Both the position numbers and the translations under genes were made by a program. A model generated the notes under the pieces. It did not search any database, was not told where the DNA came from, and saw only the letters and a list, made by a program, of their open reading frames with translations. Source: Reinekea forsetii (GTDB lineage Bacteria > Pseudomonadota > Gammaproteobacteria > Pseudomonadales > Natronospirillaceae). Taken from it: a stretch of DNA of 64,000 bases. The stretch lies in NCBI RefSeq assembly GCF_002795845.1, contig NZ_CP011797.1, positions 3,076,001 through 3,140,000 of the forward strand. The letters are read 5' to 3'. Shown here piece after piece: positions 52,801-60,479 of the stretch; the first letter of the stretch is position 1; each line of letters begins with the position of its first letter.

Positions 52801-53529
52801 ATCGACGTCGCGCAGCACCTGCACAGTGGCCGAGGAGCGATCGATTTTACCGGTCTTCAAACCGGTCACAAAGGCATCCACAACTTGCCATAGCGAGCCT
52901 ATCGGCGCGCGCTCAGTCAAGGCGGCAACGCGACCAACGGCCTTGGCCAAAAAATCGAGACTGTGGTCCAAGTCTTCGCCTTTTAGCCAGCCTAACAGTG
53001 CCAATTGATACATCTGTCGCAATTTACGCACTAACTGGGCGGTCTGCGTCTTGCCAAATCGGGATACCTCGGGCTCGCCCGCGAGACGCCGAGCGGCGGC
53101 CAAATCAGGGGCAAACAGGGAGGTTTCCGTTAACAAGGCGGCGCCGCGCGCAGCCCGTAAGTCATTCAGCAGCGGTAGCAAGACAATCGGCAAATCGTGC
53201 TGACCTTGTTTCAATTGATCCAGATAGTTGGGCAGCTGAATAATCGCTTGCATTAACAGCGCTAGATTGTCGCTGCTGCTCGGCACGGTAGCGTCGATCA
53301 TAGCTTGATTGAGCTGTTCCATCTCATGAGCCAGCAACGCAGCACCGCTGAATTCAACCATCTGTAATGTGCCATACACCTGATGAATGTATGACAAGCT
53401 GAACTCCAGGCGATTAGTATCATCCGGTGCTGCAACGAACGCCTCAAGCGCAAAGCGCGTCTGCTTTAACGTTTCGAAAATCTCACCTTTGACCCATTCA
53501 AGGGCCACATAATCTCGGCGATCTGCCAT
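46849..53529 (-). CDS. chpA: ChpA: multi-HPt CheA-type kinase with C-terminal receiver
   Basis: 2226 residues. Central kinase of the Pil-Chp array, which controls type IV pili and cAMP in Pseudomonas. Four canonical HPt domains have their His at 758 (FHTLKGSGRM), 992 (LHTMKGSAHM), 1295 (LHTLKGGARM) and 1476 (LHTLKGGSRL). An HPt-like N-terminus has HQVYGTLQM (His49); other repeats lack the His, for example one with Asp in LDTLANAAL. Then CheA dimerisation (VNLAGETSISRARLE), ATPase (HLLRNAVDHGIE, DDGQGID, GRGVGMDVV), a CheW-like domain and a receiver with Asp2157 (LILLDIEMPYMDG). Acidic, disordered linkers join the HPt domains. P. aeruginosa ChpA is of similar size and plan. Confidence 0.95.
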   Translation of the reverse strand: MADRRDYVALEWVKGEIFETLKQTRFALEAFVAAPDDTNRLEFSLSYIHQVYGTLQMVEFSGAALLAHEMEQLNQAMIDATVPSSSDNLALLMQAIIQLPNYLDQLKQGQHDLPIVLLPLLNDLRAARGAALLTETSLFAPDLAAARRLAGEPEVSRFGKTQTAQLVRKLRQMYQLALLGWLKGEDLDHSLDFLAKAVGRVAALTERAPIGSLWQVVDAFVTGLKTGKIDRSSATVQVLRDVDGQLKGLSQDPLTVAQSFPSDRILKNLLFYIAKIGPSNIDRIDQVQRRYRLVDALPPSHEVESQRARLAGPDRTAVDNVMTALLEELARLKDTLDLMVRGQSKDPNRLSDLKLPIVHLCDTLALVGLTNPRRVLSEQLAIIGQAEGQPTLINDAMLMDIAGAFLYVEATLNGIGVDSDLNSASDQADDISDAHRAVLREARTGIEQVKSAVVEYIAGHFNPTLLADVPAILGAVRGGLAIVPLIDAAQVLTSVHTYVQNRLIAENYQPTWQEMDALADALVGVEYYLERISQDGPGTNLEILTRAIHSLASLGLTVDLNRIAQDQDAPISSESQVPNGLETDASVDDNDVLTVIDEWQSVEPVLNTPDLSEPEPLQELSWDTVIELDEAEVAEFTLEHEDANNLQSEFDEVEFERDLTLDSADILPEAAAAIAELDADSPIIVEPTPLVEPAESNELNEADQADEGDDDDLIDDEILEIFVEEAEEVMAVINEFVPQYKADRSNQAALTEFRRAFHTLKGSGRMVRATVVGETAWAVENMLNRMIDGSIPYSADLIRVVEEVAAAVPALVKAFETKQSPDVAGADQLAQRAHAIAKGEPVSWPDQTLLAPEPDPLDVPDPTLALDSELDLDLDLDANAQDSYLIELTDTEAAEVDADITPFEGDPFGIMDTELEDLYEREALDGPLDAEQSQDEANGPAQRDADKSDDNDTNLLRIFKNELDSHLEFVDNYLADSPLGRKLPDALQRALHTMKGSAHMASMDRIAEAVTPLELLVKDLQERGDLATPAFLSVLSAMVVLVKESAGIDPAGPAAASIEGYIEQVNTLRRNLLAADDASEDDDVSLLSIFLSESMDIVMDAEGILDQWRQSGDPGKAPETLVRELDTLANAALAVDLLPLSQLSTQLRALYLAADANAFMLGEKFFSLAHDGHESLISMMDRLAAGQSIRTDALFSERLQQLYEVFAMPYEVIEPPRSRAPAAAPIEPPQAAYSAPPSLEHVPAQRYAVEGDAELVEIFLEEANDILESIQQSLEAWVQDPQNTIEVEALQRDLHTLKGGARMAEILPLGDLAHELEFLYEGLAQGQYQSSAGLISLLQQCHDRLATMVGDIESSMSCLSAPDLVAAIGHFRKHPGAPAQPVILTPAIEQSVEPEPEPEPEPKPESAPEPPLESSTPTASQMAVVEPLSADLDFDILAIFIEEAGELLNELENAIEEWRSDTLNEAHADEMKRVLHTLKGGSRLARLKDLGDKSHDFESHITRAQQQKIPLDDAFFIGILARQDEMVRNIEQLQALIDQQENDGEGGFGPSVIQMASAQDPDEPPVPNFAPPPVTERAPASDEEPVSAQVLPFKANSPVIPKAAQDGVAVRRAQPQETVKVAANLLEGLVNLAGETSISRARLEQEVSDFSYTLVDMDQTIDRLRDHVRRLDMETEAQIVFRQERAEETNYEDFDPLEMDRYSQIQQLSRSLMEATYDLQDIKTTLTDKTRDAETILLQQSRINTELQEGLMRTRMVPFNRLVPRLRRIVRQVAGDLAKDVDFIVGNAEGEVDRTVLERMIAPLEHLLRNAVDHGIERPDDRLAANKPRLGKVALELSREGSDIVLSLADDGQGIDVERIRAKAIERGLMKAESDLNEAEIMQFILEAGFSTADKVTQISGRGVGMDVVNSEVKQLGGSIFIDSQLGRGTAFVIRLPFTVSVNRALMVNTLDDLYALPLTSIEGIVRVTPKQLAEYYQPNAPLFEYNGKRYRLEYMGSLLHTGARPNVAAMESSAPLVLVKGSDERHSMALHVDRLMGSKEIVVKTLGAQFSKLQGVSGATILGDGSVVVILDLAALIRSELVIEHQNAMSLMQMSAELERKKEGPPRIMVCDDSVTVRKVTSRLLERNGMEVLLAKHGADAINQMIDEIPDLILLDIEMPYMDGFEVASRVRHDERLRHIPIIMITSRTGSKHRERALSIGVNDYMGKPFQEGPLLDAIERLLKG
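49324..49347. repeat. (GGGTTC)4 hexanucleotide repeat inside chpA
   Basis: Four perfect GGGTTC copies plus flanking degenerate ones encode a Glu-Pro run in a linker between the third and fourth HPt domains (minus strand). Length change by slippage would stay in frame. Confidence 0.85.
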
Positions 53530-53545
53530 GCCGATTTCCCCGTGT

Positions 53546-54394
53546 CTATTTACGTTTTAAATAAGCTAACGCGCGTTCACTTGGAACTCGGGTCAGAGCC
53601 GGATGAGACCAATCGCCCATCTCTCCAAGCCCGAGTACCAACATACCCCCGGGCGCCAATCGATCTGCCAACTCAGTAACAATGTCTTTTCTACGCCATT
53701 TGCGAAAATAGATCAGAACATTCTGACAATAGATCAGATCCAGATTTCGCAGTGGTGAACGCGCCAACTCCAAAAGGTTTAGTCGAACAAAACACACCCT
53801 ATCTCGGACGGCCTGCACAACTTGATAATGGTCTTCACTCTGTTCAAAATACCGTTGTTCCAAGCGTTCATCGACCAGCTCAACCCGGCGTCGACCATAG
53901 ACACCGGCGCGCGCCTGATCCAAGGCATTGCGACTCACGTCGGTACCGGTCACACCGAAGCGCAAGCGTGGTCGACGATCGGTCTGTTCCAGCACCTCGG
54001 CCGTTAACATGGCCAAACTGTAGGTTTCTTCGCCACTAGAACAACCCACACTCCACAAGCTCAGCGGCCCTCTTCCGGCGTCGCAGCACCTTTGAAGGTG
54101 ATCGCGCACCAGGGCAAAGGCCTCTGGATCGCGAAAGAACCGTGTTTCCTGGACCGTTAAGCGATCGATCAGGCAGTTCCATTCAATTAGGCCGGCATCG
54201 CCACTGCGAACGTAGTTAAAGTAAGTCAAATAGTCGCTGAAGCCGATCTCCCGCATCCGCATTGCTAAGCAGGTTTTCAGGAAACTGCGGCGCTGCTCAG
54301 GCAATTGCAAACCCAGACGGTCCTCAATGATGTCTTGCCATTTGGCAAAGGCAACATCCGACAACGCCGGCGCTTGTTTAACCAACCTAACCAT
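53546..54394 (-). CDS. pilK: Chemoreceptor methyltransferase PilK (CheR family)
   Basis: 282 residues. CheR N-terminal helical domain (about 15-75) and SAM-binding domain with LWSVGCSSGEETYSLAM, TGTDVSRNALDQAR and DLIYCQNVLIYF. RLTVQETRFFRDPEAF precedes the SAM site. Methylates glutamates of PilJ. Lies between pilJ and chpA in the canonical order. Confidence 0.93.
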   Translation of the reverse strand: MVRLVKQAPALSDVAFAKWQDIIEDRLGLQLPEQRRSFLKTCLAMRMREIGFSDYLTYFNYVRSGDAGLIEWNCLIDRLTVQETRFFRDPEAFALVRDHLQRCCDAGRGPLSLWSVGCSSGEETYSLAMLTAEVLEQTDRRPRLRFGVTGTDVSRNALDQARAGVYGRRRVELVDERLEQRYFEQSEDHYQVVQAVRDRVCFVRLNLLELARSPLRNLDLIYCQNVLIYFRKWRRKDIVTELADRLAPGGMLVLGLGEMGDWSHPALTRVPSERALAYLKRK

Positions 54395-54423
54395 AACCCA
54401 ACCTTATTGCTGCGGTTATCGCC

Positions 54424-56520
54424 CTAACCGACCGACACCCTGCCCTCGTCGAGGCCAGGCATGGTGAAGTTCTCCAAATCATCATCGTTTTCGGGCAACT
54501 TAAAGCCGGCTACGGAGGACTGCAGATCATTGGCCAGTTGCGCTAGGTTACCAATGGAGCGTGCGGTTGCGGTGGTTCCGGCTGATGTTTGCGAGGTGAT
54601 TTCCTGAATTACGTTCATCGTATTGGAAATATGACCGGCCGAGGAGGCCTGCTGGCGTGCCGCGTTGGAAATATTTTGGATTAGGTCGGCGAGGTTTTTC
54701 GAGACGCTTTCGATTTCTTCCAATGCCACACCGGCGTCTTGCGCCAGACGAGCACCGCGCACCACTTCGGCGACCGTTTGTTCCATCGAGATAACGGCTT
54801 CATTGGTATCGTTCTGAATCGTCTTGACCAAGGCACCAATCTGTTTCGTTGCCGCTGACGATCGTTCCGCCAAGCGCTGTACTTCATCGGCGACCACCGC
54901 AAAACCCCGACCGGCATCACCGGCCATCGATGCCTGAATCGCGGCGTTCAAGGCGAGAATGTTGGTTTGGTCGGCGATGTCGTTAATCAACGAAACGATG
55001 TCGCCAATTTCCTGTGAGGACTCACCCAAGCGTTTGATCCGCTTTGAGGTCTCCTGAATCTGTTCGCGAATATTATCCATGCCGTTGATCGTGGCTTGCA
55101 CCACGTCGGAGCCTTTCTTAGCGATCGCCACCGAGCGCTCGGCAACCGCCGCCGATTCCGCCGCGTTGGCGGACACCTGGTCGATGGACACGGCCATCTC
55201 GTTGACCGCCGCCGAAGCACCGGCTATCTCTTGCGCCTGATGTTCAGAGGCTTCGGCCAAATGCATGGCCGTTGCCTGGGTTTCCTGCGCCGCGGAGGAA
55301 ACCTGCACGGCCGTGGTGTTAATAGACGAGACCAGCGAGCGCATCTGATCGATCGCGAAGTTGATCGAGTCGGCGATCGCTCCGGTAAAGTCTTCCGTTA
55401 CCGTGGCCTGGGTGGTCAGATCGCCATCAGCCAAGTCGGCCAATTCATCGAGTAGACGCAAGATCGCATTTTGGTTTTGTTCATTGGTTTCAGCCGTTTG
55501 CTGTAAGTCGCTCTGAGTATCCCGAATAATCACGAATACCGCGCCGGCGATCAACACCAGGGCTAATAGACCCAAGACCTCAACCCAGCTTTGGCTGACA
55601 AAGCGGGTATCGCTGGCGTCCTGAATCTCGTCGGCCAGCGCCGAGGACAGCTCCAGTAACACTTGCGAATCGGAAAAAATATTACCCGAGGCTTCGCGCA
55701 CCCGAAACAACTCTGGCGACGTCGCCATGATCTGCTTGACTGAACCAGACACCACATCGAAGATGCTCGCAATACGCTCCAACGAGACCGCAGCTTCGGG
55801 ATCGTCTAACTTGGCTATGTCCATATTGGTATTGCCGAAACGCATACCATCGAGCACCCGTTCGAACAGAATCGCATCCCGCTCGAAGGAATCTGCCGCC
55901 ATGACCGCGCCCTCGCCACCCACTAGGACCTTGTTGATAGAGCGAATGATGCGCTCGGCCAGCCAGGATTGGCGCTGAGCAACGGCCACCTGTGTCGCAC
56001 CGGCGCCGTCTTCTAAGAGGATTTCGACCACCCCGTCGTATTCAACCTGCAATTCAGGGATGCGCTCGGCCAGGGTATTGGCCGTATCGTGCAGTGCCAA
56101 GATGGTCTCACGCGATGCGACAATCAGGCCAGAGGCGTCACGGACTTGCAACCAGACGTTGCCCAGGTCATTGACGTTCACCCTCGGCGCATGCGCGCCA
56201 ATGGCTGGCAGCTTGCTGGCTCTGTCACCCTCTAATATATAGTTCCAGCGAATCTCAAATTCCGAACTGGCGCGCTGCAATAAGGCAAAGGCTTCGTCCT
56301 TACCGGCCGAGGCTTCCGAGGCATTCTTGGCTATTTCCTGCGACAGAACTCTCAGTTCGCCGGCATTTTCCAAAAACTCCTGGTCATTTTTGGTCAGTTC
56401 GCTGACCTCAATAAAGACCGCAACAGAGGCCACAATCACCAAACCCAAACCGATCAGCAGCGTGCTGAGAAGTCGGTTAGTACCCAAAATCGTTAAAAGG
56501 TTTCCGGCTCTTTGCTTCAT
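54424..56520 (-). CDS. pilJ: Type IV pilus chemoreceptor PilJ (methyl-accepting protein)
   Basis: 698 residues. First membrane helix (about 18-38), a large periplasmic PilJ-type sensor region (about 40-310), second helix (about 312-332), HAMP-like segment, then the signalling coiled coil. The hairpin tip region contains [31 protein letters not shown] and [12 protein letters not shown], the most conserved MCP part. In P. aeruginosa PilJ senses PilA pilin and surface contact. Followed by pilK 29 bases later. Confidence 0.95.
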   Translation of the reverse strand: MKQRAGNLLTILGTNRLLSTLLIGLGLVIVASVAVFIEVSELTKNDQEFLENAGELRVLSQEIAKNASEASAGKDEAFALLQRASSEFEIRWNYILEGDRASKLPAIGAHAPRVNVNDLGNVWLQVRDASGLIVASRETILALHDTANTLAERIPELQVEYDGVVEILLEDGAGATQVAVAQRQSWLAERIIRSINKVLVGGEGAVMAADSFERDAILFERVLDGMRFGNTNMDIAKLDDPEAAVSLERIASIFDVVSGSVKQIMATSPELFRVREASGNIFSDSQVLLELSSALADEIQDASDTRFVSQSWVEVLGLLALVLIAGAVFVIIRDTQSDLQQTAETNEQNQNAILRLLDELADLADGDLTTQATVTEDFTGAIADSINFAIDQMRSLVSSINTTAVQVSSAAQETQATAMHLAEASEHQAQEIAGASAAVNEMAVSIDQVSANAAESAAVAERSVAIAKKGSDVVQATINGMDNIREQIQETSKRIKRLGESSQEIGDIVSLINDIADQTNILALNAAIQASMAGDAGRGFAVVADEVQRLAERSSAATKQIGALVKTIQNDTNEAVISMEQTVAEVVRGARLAQDAGVALEEIESVSKNLADLIQNISNAARQQASSAGHISNTMNVIQEITSQTSAGTTATARSIGNLAQLANDLQSSVAGFKLPENDDDLENFTMPGLDEGRVSVG

Positions 56521-56587
56521 ATTTCGCTCCAGTTTGGCCTCAGGCTGCCATCTGCTTATCTAATGGTGTATTTCAATAAAAGGGGAC

Positions 56588-57130
56588 CTAGACTGCCACT
56601 TCTTGAAACTGTTCATGGTCGCCCAGCGTTTTCATACTGAAGCGTGACCATACTTTTCGATCCTTAACAAAATGCCCCACAATGAAGGGCTTTAGTTCAT
56701 CCGGTAATTCGGGCACCACCTCGTTAAAGGAGTCGGCCACAAAGTACTGCATGCCTTCGACACCATCGACTACCAAGCCGTCGGGCTGGCCCTGGTGGTC
56801 TATTACTAGGATCCGCCGACTGCGAATTGGCTCGGTACTGTCATAGGCAAAAAAACTGTTTAAATCGATGATCGGAATTAACCGGCCGCGGATATTGGAT
56901 ACCCCCAAAACCCAAGGCTTTACATTGGGTAGACGGGTGTGCGCGGGGACACGCAGCAATTCGGTGACCTCCGCCATGGAGGAGACAAAATAATGCTGTC
57001 CCATGCGGAATCCGATGCCACTCCAGGTTTCCGATATCTTTTCCTGCTCCGGCAGCCCAACCACCTTAGCTCGGATGCGGGCTTCGAGTTCGCGCAGGAT
57101 CAAAATGGGTGATCGATCGGACATTACCAT
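56588..57130 (-). CDS. pilI: CheW-like adaptor PilI
   Basis: 180-residue CheW domain protein coupling PilJ to ChpA. Core motifs GVSNIRGRLIPIIDLNSFF and VVDGVEGMQYF. Its ATG shares one base with the stop of pilH (TAATG), so translation is likely coupled; an ATG two codons downstream (57124) is an alternative. Confidence 0.93.
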   Translation of the reverse strand: MVMSDRSPILILRELEARIRAKVVGLPEQEKISETWSGIGFRMGQHYFVSSMAEVTELLRVPAHTRLPNVKPWVLGVSNIRGRLIPIIDLNSFFAYDSTEPIRSRRILVIDHQGQPDGLVVDGVEGMQYFVADSFNEVVPELPDELKPFIVGHFVKDRKVWSRFSMKTLGDHEQFQEVAV

Positions 57131-57507
57131 TATCCTAGGGTTTGGCCGGACATCACGGCTTCTATGGTTCTGAGCAGCTCTTCTTCGGAGACGGGCTTGA
57201 CCAGATAACCGGAAGCCCCTTGACGCCGACCCCAGACGCGATCCGTCTCTTGATCCTTGGTAGTGACAATAACCACCGGTATATGCGCGGTATCGGCGCC
57301 CTTGGTCAGTTGGCGGGTGGCTTGAAAGCCATTTAAACCGGGCATTACGATGTCCATCAAGACCACATCCGGCAGCTCTTGACGCGCCAAGGCGACCCCG
57401 TCGGCGCCATTGTCGGCGGTAAACACTTCAAAGGCATGCTTCTCCAGCATGCCCTGAAAAGCATAGGTTTCGGTCGGTGAGTCATCAACAATTAATACAC
57501 GAGGCAT
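57130..57507 (-). CDS. pilH: Response regulator PilH (CheY-like)
   Basis: 125-residue stand-alone receiver: IVDDSPTET acidic pocket, phosphoacceptor Asp in VVLMDIVMPGLNG, Thr in VIVTTKDQ and Lys in YLVKPVSEEEL. In Pseudomonas PilH antagonises PilG, linked to pilus retraction and signal decay. Second gene of the cluster, 46 bases after pilG. Confidence 0.94.
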   Translation of the reverse strand: MPRVLIVDDSPTETYAFQGMLEKHAFEVFTADNGADGVALARQELPDVVLMDIVMPGLNGFQATRQLTKGADTAHIPVVIVTTKDQETDRVWGRRQGASGYLVKPVSEEELLRTIEAVMSGQTLG

Positions 57508-57553
57508 ATAGAACCCTTCACTTCAGCAATACAGGCTGTTTAATTAAATCGCA

Positions 57554-57934
57554 TTACTTAACATAGTCGCGGATGGCACCCAATAATTCTTCTTTACCAA
57601 ATGGCTTGGTAAGATATTGGTCACTACCGACGATGCGTCCTTTGGCCTTATCGAACAGTCCGTCTTTACTGGACAGCATAATGACCGGCGTCTCTTTAAA
57701 GGCGCTGTTGTTCTTAATTAGGGCGCAGGTTTGATAACCGTCTAAGCGGGGCATCATAATATCCACAAAGATTATATCTGGCTTTGAATCGGCGATTTTG
57801 GCGAGGGCATCAAAACCATCCGTGGCGGTAATAACATCACAGCCGACCTTTTTGAGGAGTGTCTCTGCCGTGCGTCGAATTGTCTTGGAGTCGTCAATCA
57901 CCATGACTTTCAGATTTTCAAAACTCGTATCCAT
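57554..57934 (-). CDS. pilG: Response regulator PilG (CheY-like)
   Basis: 126-residue receiver: VMVIDDSKTIRR, Asp in IIFVDIMMPRLDG, Ser in VIMLSSKDG and Lys in YLTKPFGKEEL. In Pseudomonas PilG promotes pilus extension and activates the adenylate cyclase CyaB. First gene of pilGHIJK-chpABC; transcribed divergently from gshB across 258 bases. Confidence 0.95.
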   Translation of the reverse strand: MDTSFENLKVMVIDDSKTIRRTAETLLKKVGCDVITATDGFDALAKIADSKPDIIFVDIMMPRLDGYQTCALIKNNSAFKETPVIMLSSKDGLFDKAKGRIVGSDQYLTKPFGKEELLGAIRDYVK

Positions 57935-58128
57935 AGGTCTTCCCAGGGGTAAGGCTGCTTAATGTTGCGCTCATAATCTAATGTTAGTTGAAAAAACACG
58001 AATAGCGTAAGGAAAGAGACTACTATGTTTCTCTATAGGTTTTTTTACCCAATTCGAGCGAGTCTAGGTCCATAATTTTTAGCACAGTTTTTCAGACGTC
58101 GCCATTATCGATGTCAAAGAAAGTTATA

Positions 58129-58155
58129 TTGACTCAGGCGGGTTTCCTTTAAACT
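58129..58155 (+). promoter_or_regulatory. Candidate promoter of the gshB operon
   Basis: TTGACT, a 15-base spacer, then TAAACT. The hexamers fit sigma-70 but the spacer is short. It lies about 40 bases before the gshB ATG at 58193. Confidence 0.4.
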
Positions 58156-58192
58156 AAAGCCCACACCATCGACACTAGGATCAGGATTCTGC

Positions 58193-59146
58193 ATGAGCAT
58201 TAAAGTCGCAATCGTCATGGACCCCATCGAACAAGTAAATTACAAAAAAGACAGTTCTCTAGCCATGTTATGGGCTGCGGCCGATAGGGGCTGGGAGCTC
58301 TACTACCTGACCTTGGCCGATCTCTATTTGGCAGACGGCGTGGCCATGGGCCAGGCCGCGCCGCTGACGGTCTTTCGTGACCCGAGCCAGTTCTATCAGT
58401 TGGAACAAGCTGTGGCCATGAAACTGAGCGACTTTGACGTCATCCTGATGCGCAAAGACCCACCCTTTGACACCGAATATATTTACGCAACTTATATCCT
58501 GGAACGGGCCGAAGCCAGCGGTACCCTGGTCGTCAATCGGCCACAGAGCCTGCGTGATTGCAACGAGAAAGTCTTTGCCACCGAGTTCCCCCAGTGCGCC
58601 CCAGCTCATCTGGTGAGTCGCGACAGCACCCTGCTACGCGCCTTCCATCAAACCCACGACGATGTGATTTTCAAGCCGCTCGACGGCATGGGCGGCAGCG
58701 CGATCTTTCGGCTTAAAGCAGACGATCCGAATGTCAGCGTGATCATCGAGACCCTAACCCGATATGGTCAGCAACAGATTATGGCGCAAAAGTATCTGCC
58801 CGAAATTAAAGAGGGCGATAAGCGCATTCTGATGATTGCTGGCAAGCCCGTCGACTACTGCCTGGCGCGTCTGCCCGCCAAGGGCGAGACCCGTGGCAAC
58901 CTCGCTGCCGGCGGCACCGGGCGGGCCCAGCCACTGACCGACCGCGACCGCTGGATCGCCGATCAGGTGGCACCGGAGTTGGTTCGCCGGGGTCTGCTGT
59001 TTGCCGGCCTAGATGTTATCGGCGACTATTTGACCGAAATCAACATCACCAGTCCGACCTGCATTCGCGAAATTGACAACGCCTATGGCACCGATATTGG
59101 CGGTCAATTGATGGACGCGATCGCCGAAAAACTGGCTCAGAGGTAA
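58193..59146 (+). CDS. gshB: Glutathione synthetase
   Basis: 317-residue ATP-grasp ligase joining gamma-glutamylcysteine and glycine. N-terminus IKVAIVMDPIEQVNYKKD, RKDPPFDTEYIY, FKPLDGMGGSAIFRL (ATP-binding loop), RILMIAGKPVDYCLAR and EINITSPTCIREI mark the family. Adjacent to pilG in divergent orientation and followed 3 bases later by tonB, as in Pseudomonas. Confidence 0.97.
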   Translation: MSIKVAIVMDPIEQVNYKKDSSLAMLWAAADRGWELYYLTLADLYLADGVAMGQAAPLTVFRDPSQFYQLEQAVAMKLSDFDVILMRKDPPFDTEYIYATYILERAEASGTLVVNRPQSLRDCNEKVFATEFPQCAPAHLVSRDSTLLRAFHQTHDDVIFKPLDGMGGSAIFRLKADDPNVSVIIETLTRYGQQQIMAQKYLPEIKEGDKRILMIAGKPVDYCLARLPAKGETRGNLAAGGTGRAQPLTDRDRWIADQVAPELVRRGLLFAGLDVIGDYLTEINITSPTCIREIDNAYGTDIGGQLMDAIAEKLAQR

Positions 59147-59149
59147 TCG

Positions 59150-60043
59150 ATGACCCAAGAAGGACTGCGGGTCGGGGCTTCAGACCGACTTAGCTTTACG
59201 CTGTTTCTGGCCTTGGCGCTGCACGCTATAGTCATATTCGGCATCAGTTTCAGTTCTCGACCGGTGTCGAGTAAGAGCCCGACGCTTGATGTTACCCTGA
59301 GCATGCACCAGAGTGACGATCTGGTTGCCGACGCCGATGCCGATTTTTTGGCCGACAGCAACCAGCAAGGCAGTGGCACCTTGACCGAGAAAGCGTTACT
59401 CAAGTCGACCGAACAGGCCGATATTGAGGATAACCAGATCTTTCATACCATCCCGACCCTCACCCAGCTGGCCTATTCCGAGCTGAGCCTGACCAATGAT
59501 CGGATTATCACCACAACCAGTCCCGGCACAGATCGTGCGGTCAGCAACGATGCCGAGCAGGGCGACCTGGATATCCCGGTGCAGACTGACCAGGCCGTGG
59601 TGATCAACAACATCACCGATGTAGCAACCCTCAAGGCTCTGCTCGATGACAGCCGTCAGGCCTATGCCAAGCGACCACGGGTGCGCACCTTGACCGCGGT
59701 ATCCACCAAGCGCGCCGTCGATGCCAACTATATATTTGACTGGCTGCAAAAGGTGGAGCGCATCGGCAATCAAAATTATCCGGAATCGGCACGCAATCAG
59801 CGTATCAGCGGCTCGGTGCGTTTAGCGGTATCAATCAATGCCGATGGCAGCTTGCGCTCGGTACTGGTGACCAGTTCATCCGGCCACTCCTTGCTCGACC
59901 AGGCGGCCAAGCAAATAGTCTATTTGGCGGCACCCTATCCAGCATTCAGCGCAACCATGGTCGAGCAATACGACGTGTTAGAAGTGATTCGCACCTGGCA
60001 GTTCCGCATCGATAATCGTTTTGGAGTAACAAATGACCGCTAA
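59150..60043 (+). CDS. TonB-like energy-transducer protein
   Basis: 297 residues: N-terminal membrane anchor (about 15-36; FTLFLALALHAIVIFGI, with the His that is functionally important in TonB anchors), a long periplasmic linker that is not the usual Pro-Glu/Lys rod, and a C-terminal TonB domain (about 205-290; NYPESARNQRISGSVRLAV, LRSVLVTSSSGHSLLD). In P. aeruginosa the gene at this place is tonB3, needed for twitching motility rather than iron uptake. Overlaps ruvX by 11 bases. No exbB/exbD nearby. Confidence 0.85.
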   Translation: MTQEGLRVGASDRLSFTLFLALALHAIVIFGISFSSRPVSSKSPTLDVTLSMHQSDDLVADADADFLADSNQQGSGTLTEKALLKSTEQADIEDNQIFHTIPTLTQLAYSELSLTNDRIITTTSPGTDRAVSNDAEQGDLDIPVQTDQAVVINNITDVATLKALLDDSRQAYAKRPRVRTLTAVSTKRAVDANYIFDWLQKVERIGNQNYPESARNQRISGSVRLAVSINADGSLRSVLVTSSSGHSLLDQAAKQIVYLAAPYPAFSATMVEQYDVLEVIRTWQFRIDNRFGVTNDR

Positions 60044-60479
60044 TATCTGGCTCGGCTTTGACTGGGGACTGGGTTGGATTGGGGTCGCCAGCGGGCAAAC
60101 CCAAACCTTCACTGCCTCGGCCTTAAAACCGTTACGCGCACGCGATGGCATCCCCAATTGGGACGAGGTTGAGCGCCTGGTCGCCGAATGGCAACCAGCA
60201 GGCTTTGTGGTCGGCATTCCGTTCAATATGGACGGCAGTGAATCGGAGATGACGGTGCGGGCGCATAAGTTCCGCAAGCGCCTCTATGGCCGTTTTGGTA
60301 AACCAGCTGAGGGCATCGACGAACGCCTCTCGACACGTGAGGCCTTTGATTTACTCGGCGCCCAGGGCCACTCTCTGCACAGGGCCAAGTCGGCCCAAAT
60401 CGACAGCCTGGCCGCGCAAATCATTCTGCAGAGCTGGCTTAACGAACGGCAACTGCTGGTCCCTCGGCTCGAACCATGA
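60033..60479 (+). CDS. ruvX: RuvX/YqgF-type nuclease (Holliday-junction-resolvase-like, 16S rRNA maturation)
   Basis: 148-residue RNase H-fold nuclease. First Asp in GFDWGLGWIGVASG, the VVGIPFNMDGSESEMT segment, acidic DERLSTREAF and the last Asp in IDSLAAQIILQSW are all present. The usual GTK after the first Asp is GLG here. Role in E. coli: pre-16S rRNA 5'-end processing. The algH gene that separates tonB and ruvX in Pseudomonas is missing, and pyrR/pyrB do not follow. Its stop overlaps the next start by 4 bases (ATGA). Confidence 0.88.
   Translation: MTANIWLGFDWGLGWIGVASGQTQTFTASALKPLRARDGIPNWDEVERLVAEWQPAGFVVGIPFNMDGSESEMTVRAHKFRKRLYGRFGKPAEGIDERLSTREAFDLLGAQGHSLHRAKSAQIDSLAAQIILQSWLNERQLLVPRLEP

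Noticed and set aside
46849-53529. Long open frames on the plus strand opposite chpA (for example 47380-48246)
   Set aside because: Mirror frames of a long gene with strong codon bias; low-complexity translations with no domain match.
58051-58070. Sigma-54-like TGGACCTAGACTCGCT on the minus strand upstream of pilG
   Set aside because: GG and GC are 10 bases apart, but the rest of both boxes is poor; too weak to call.
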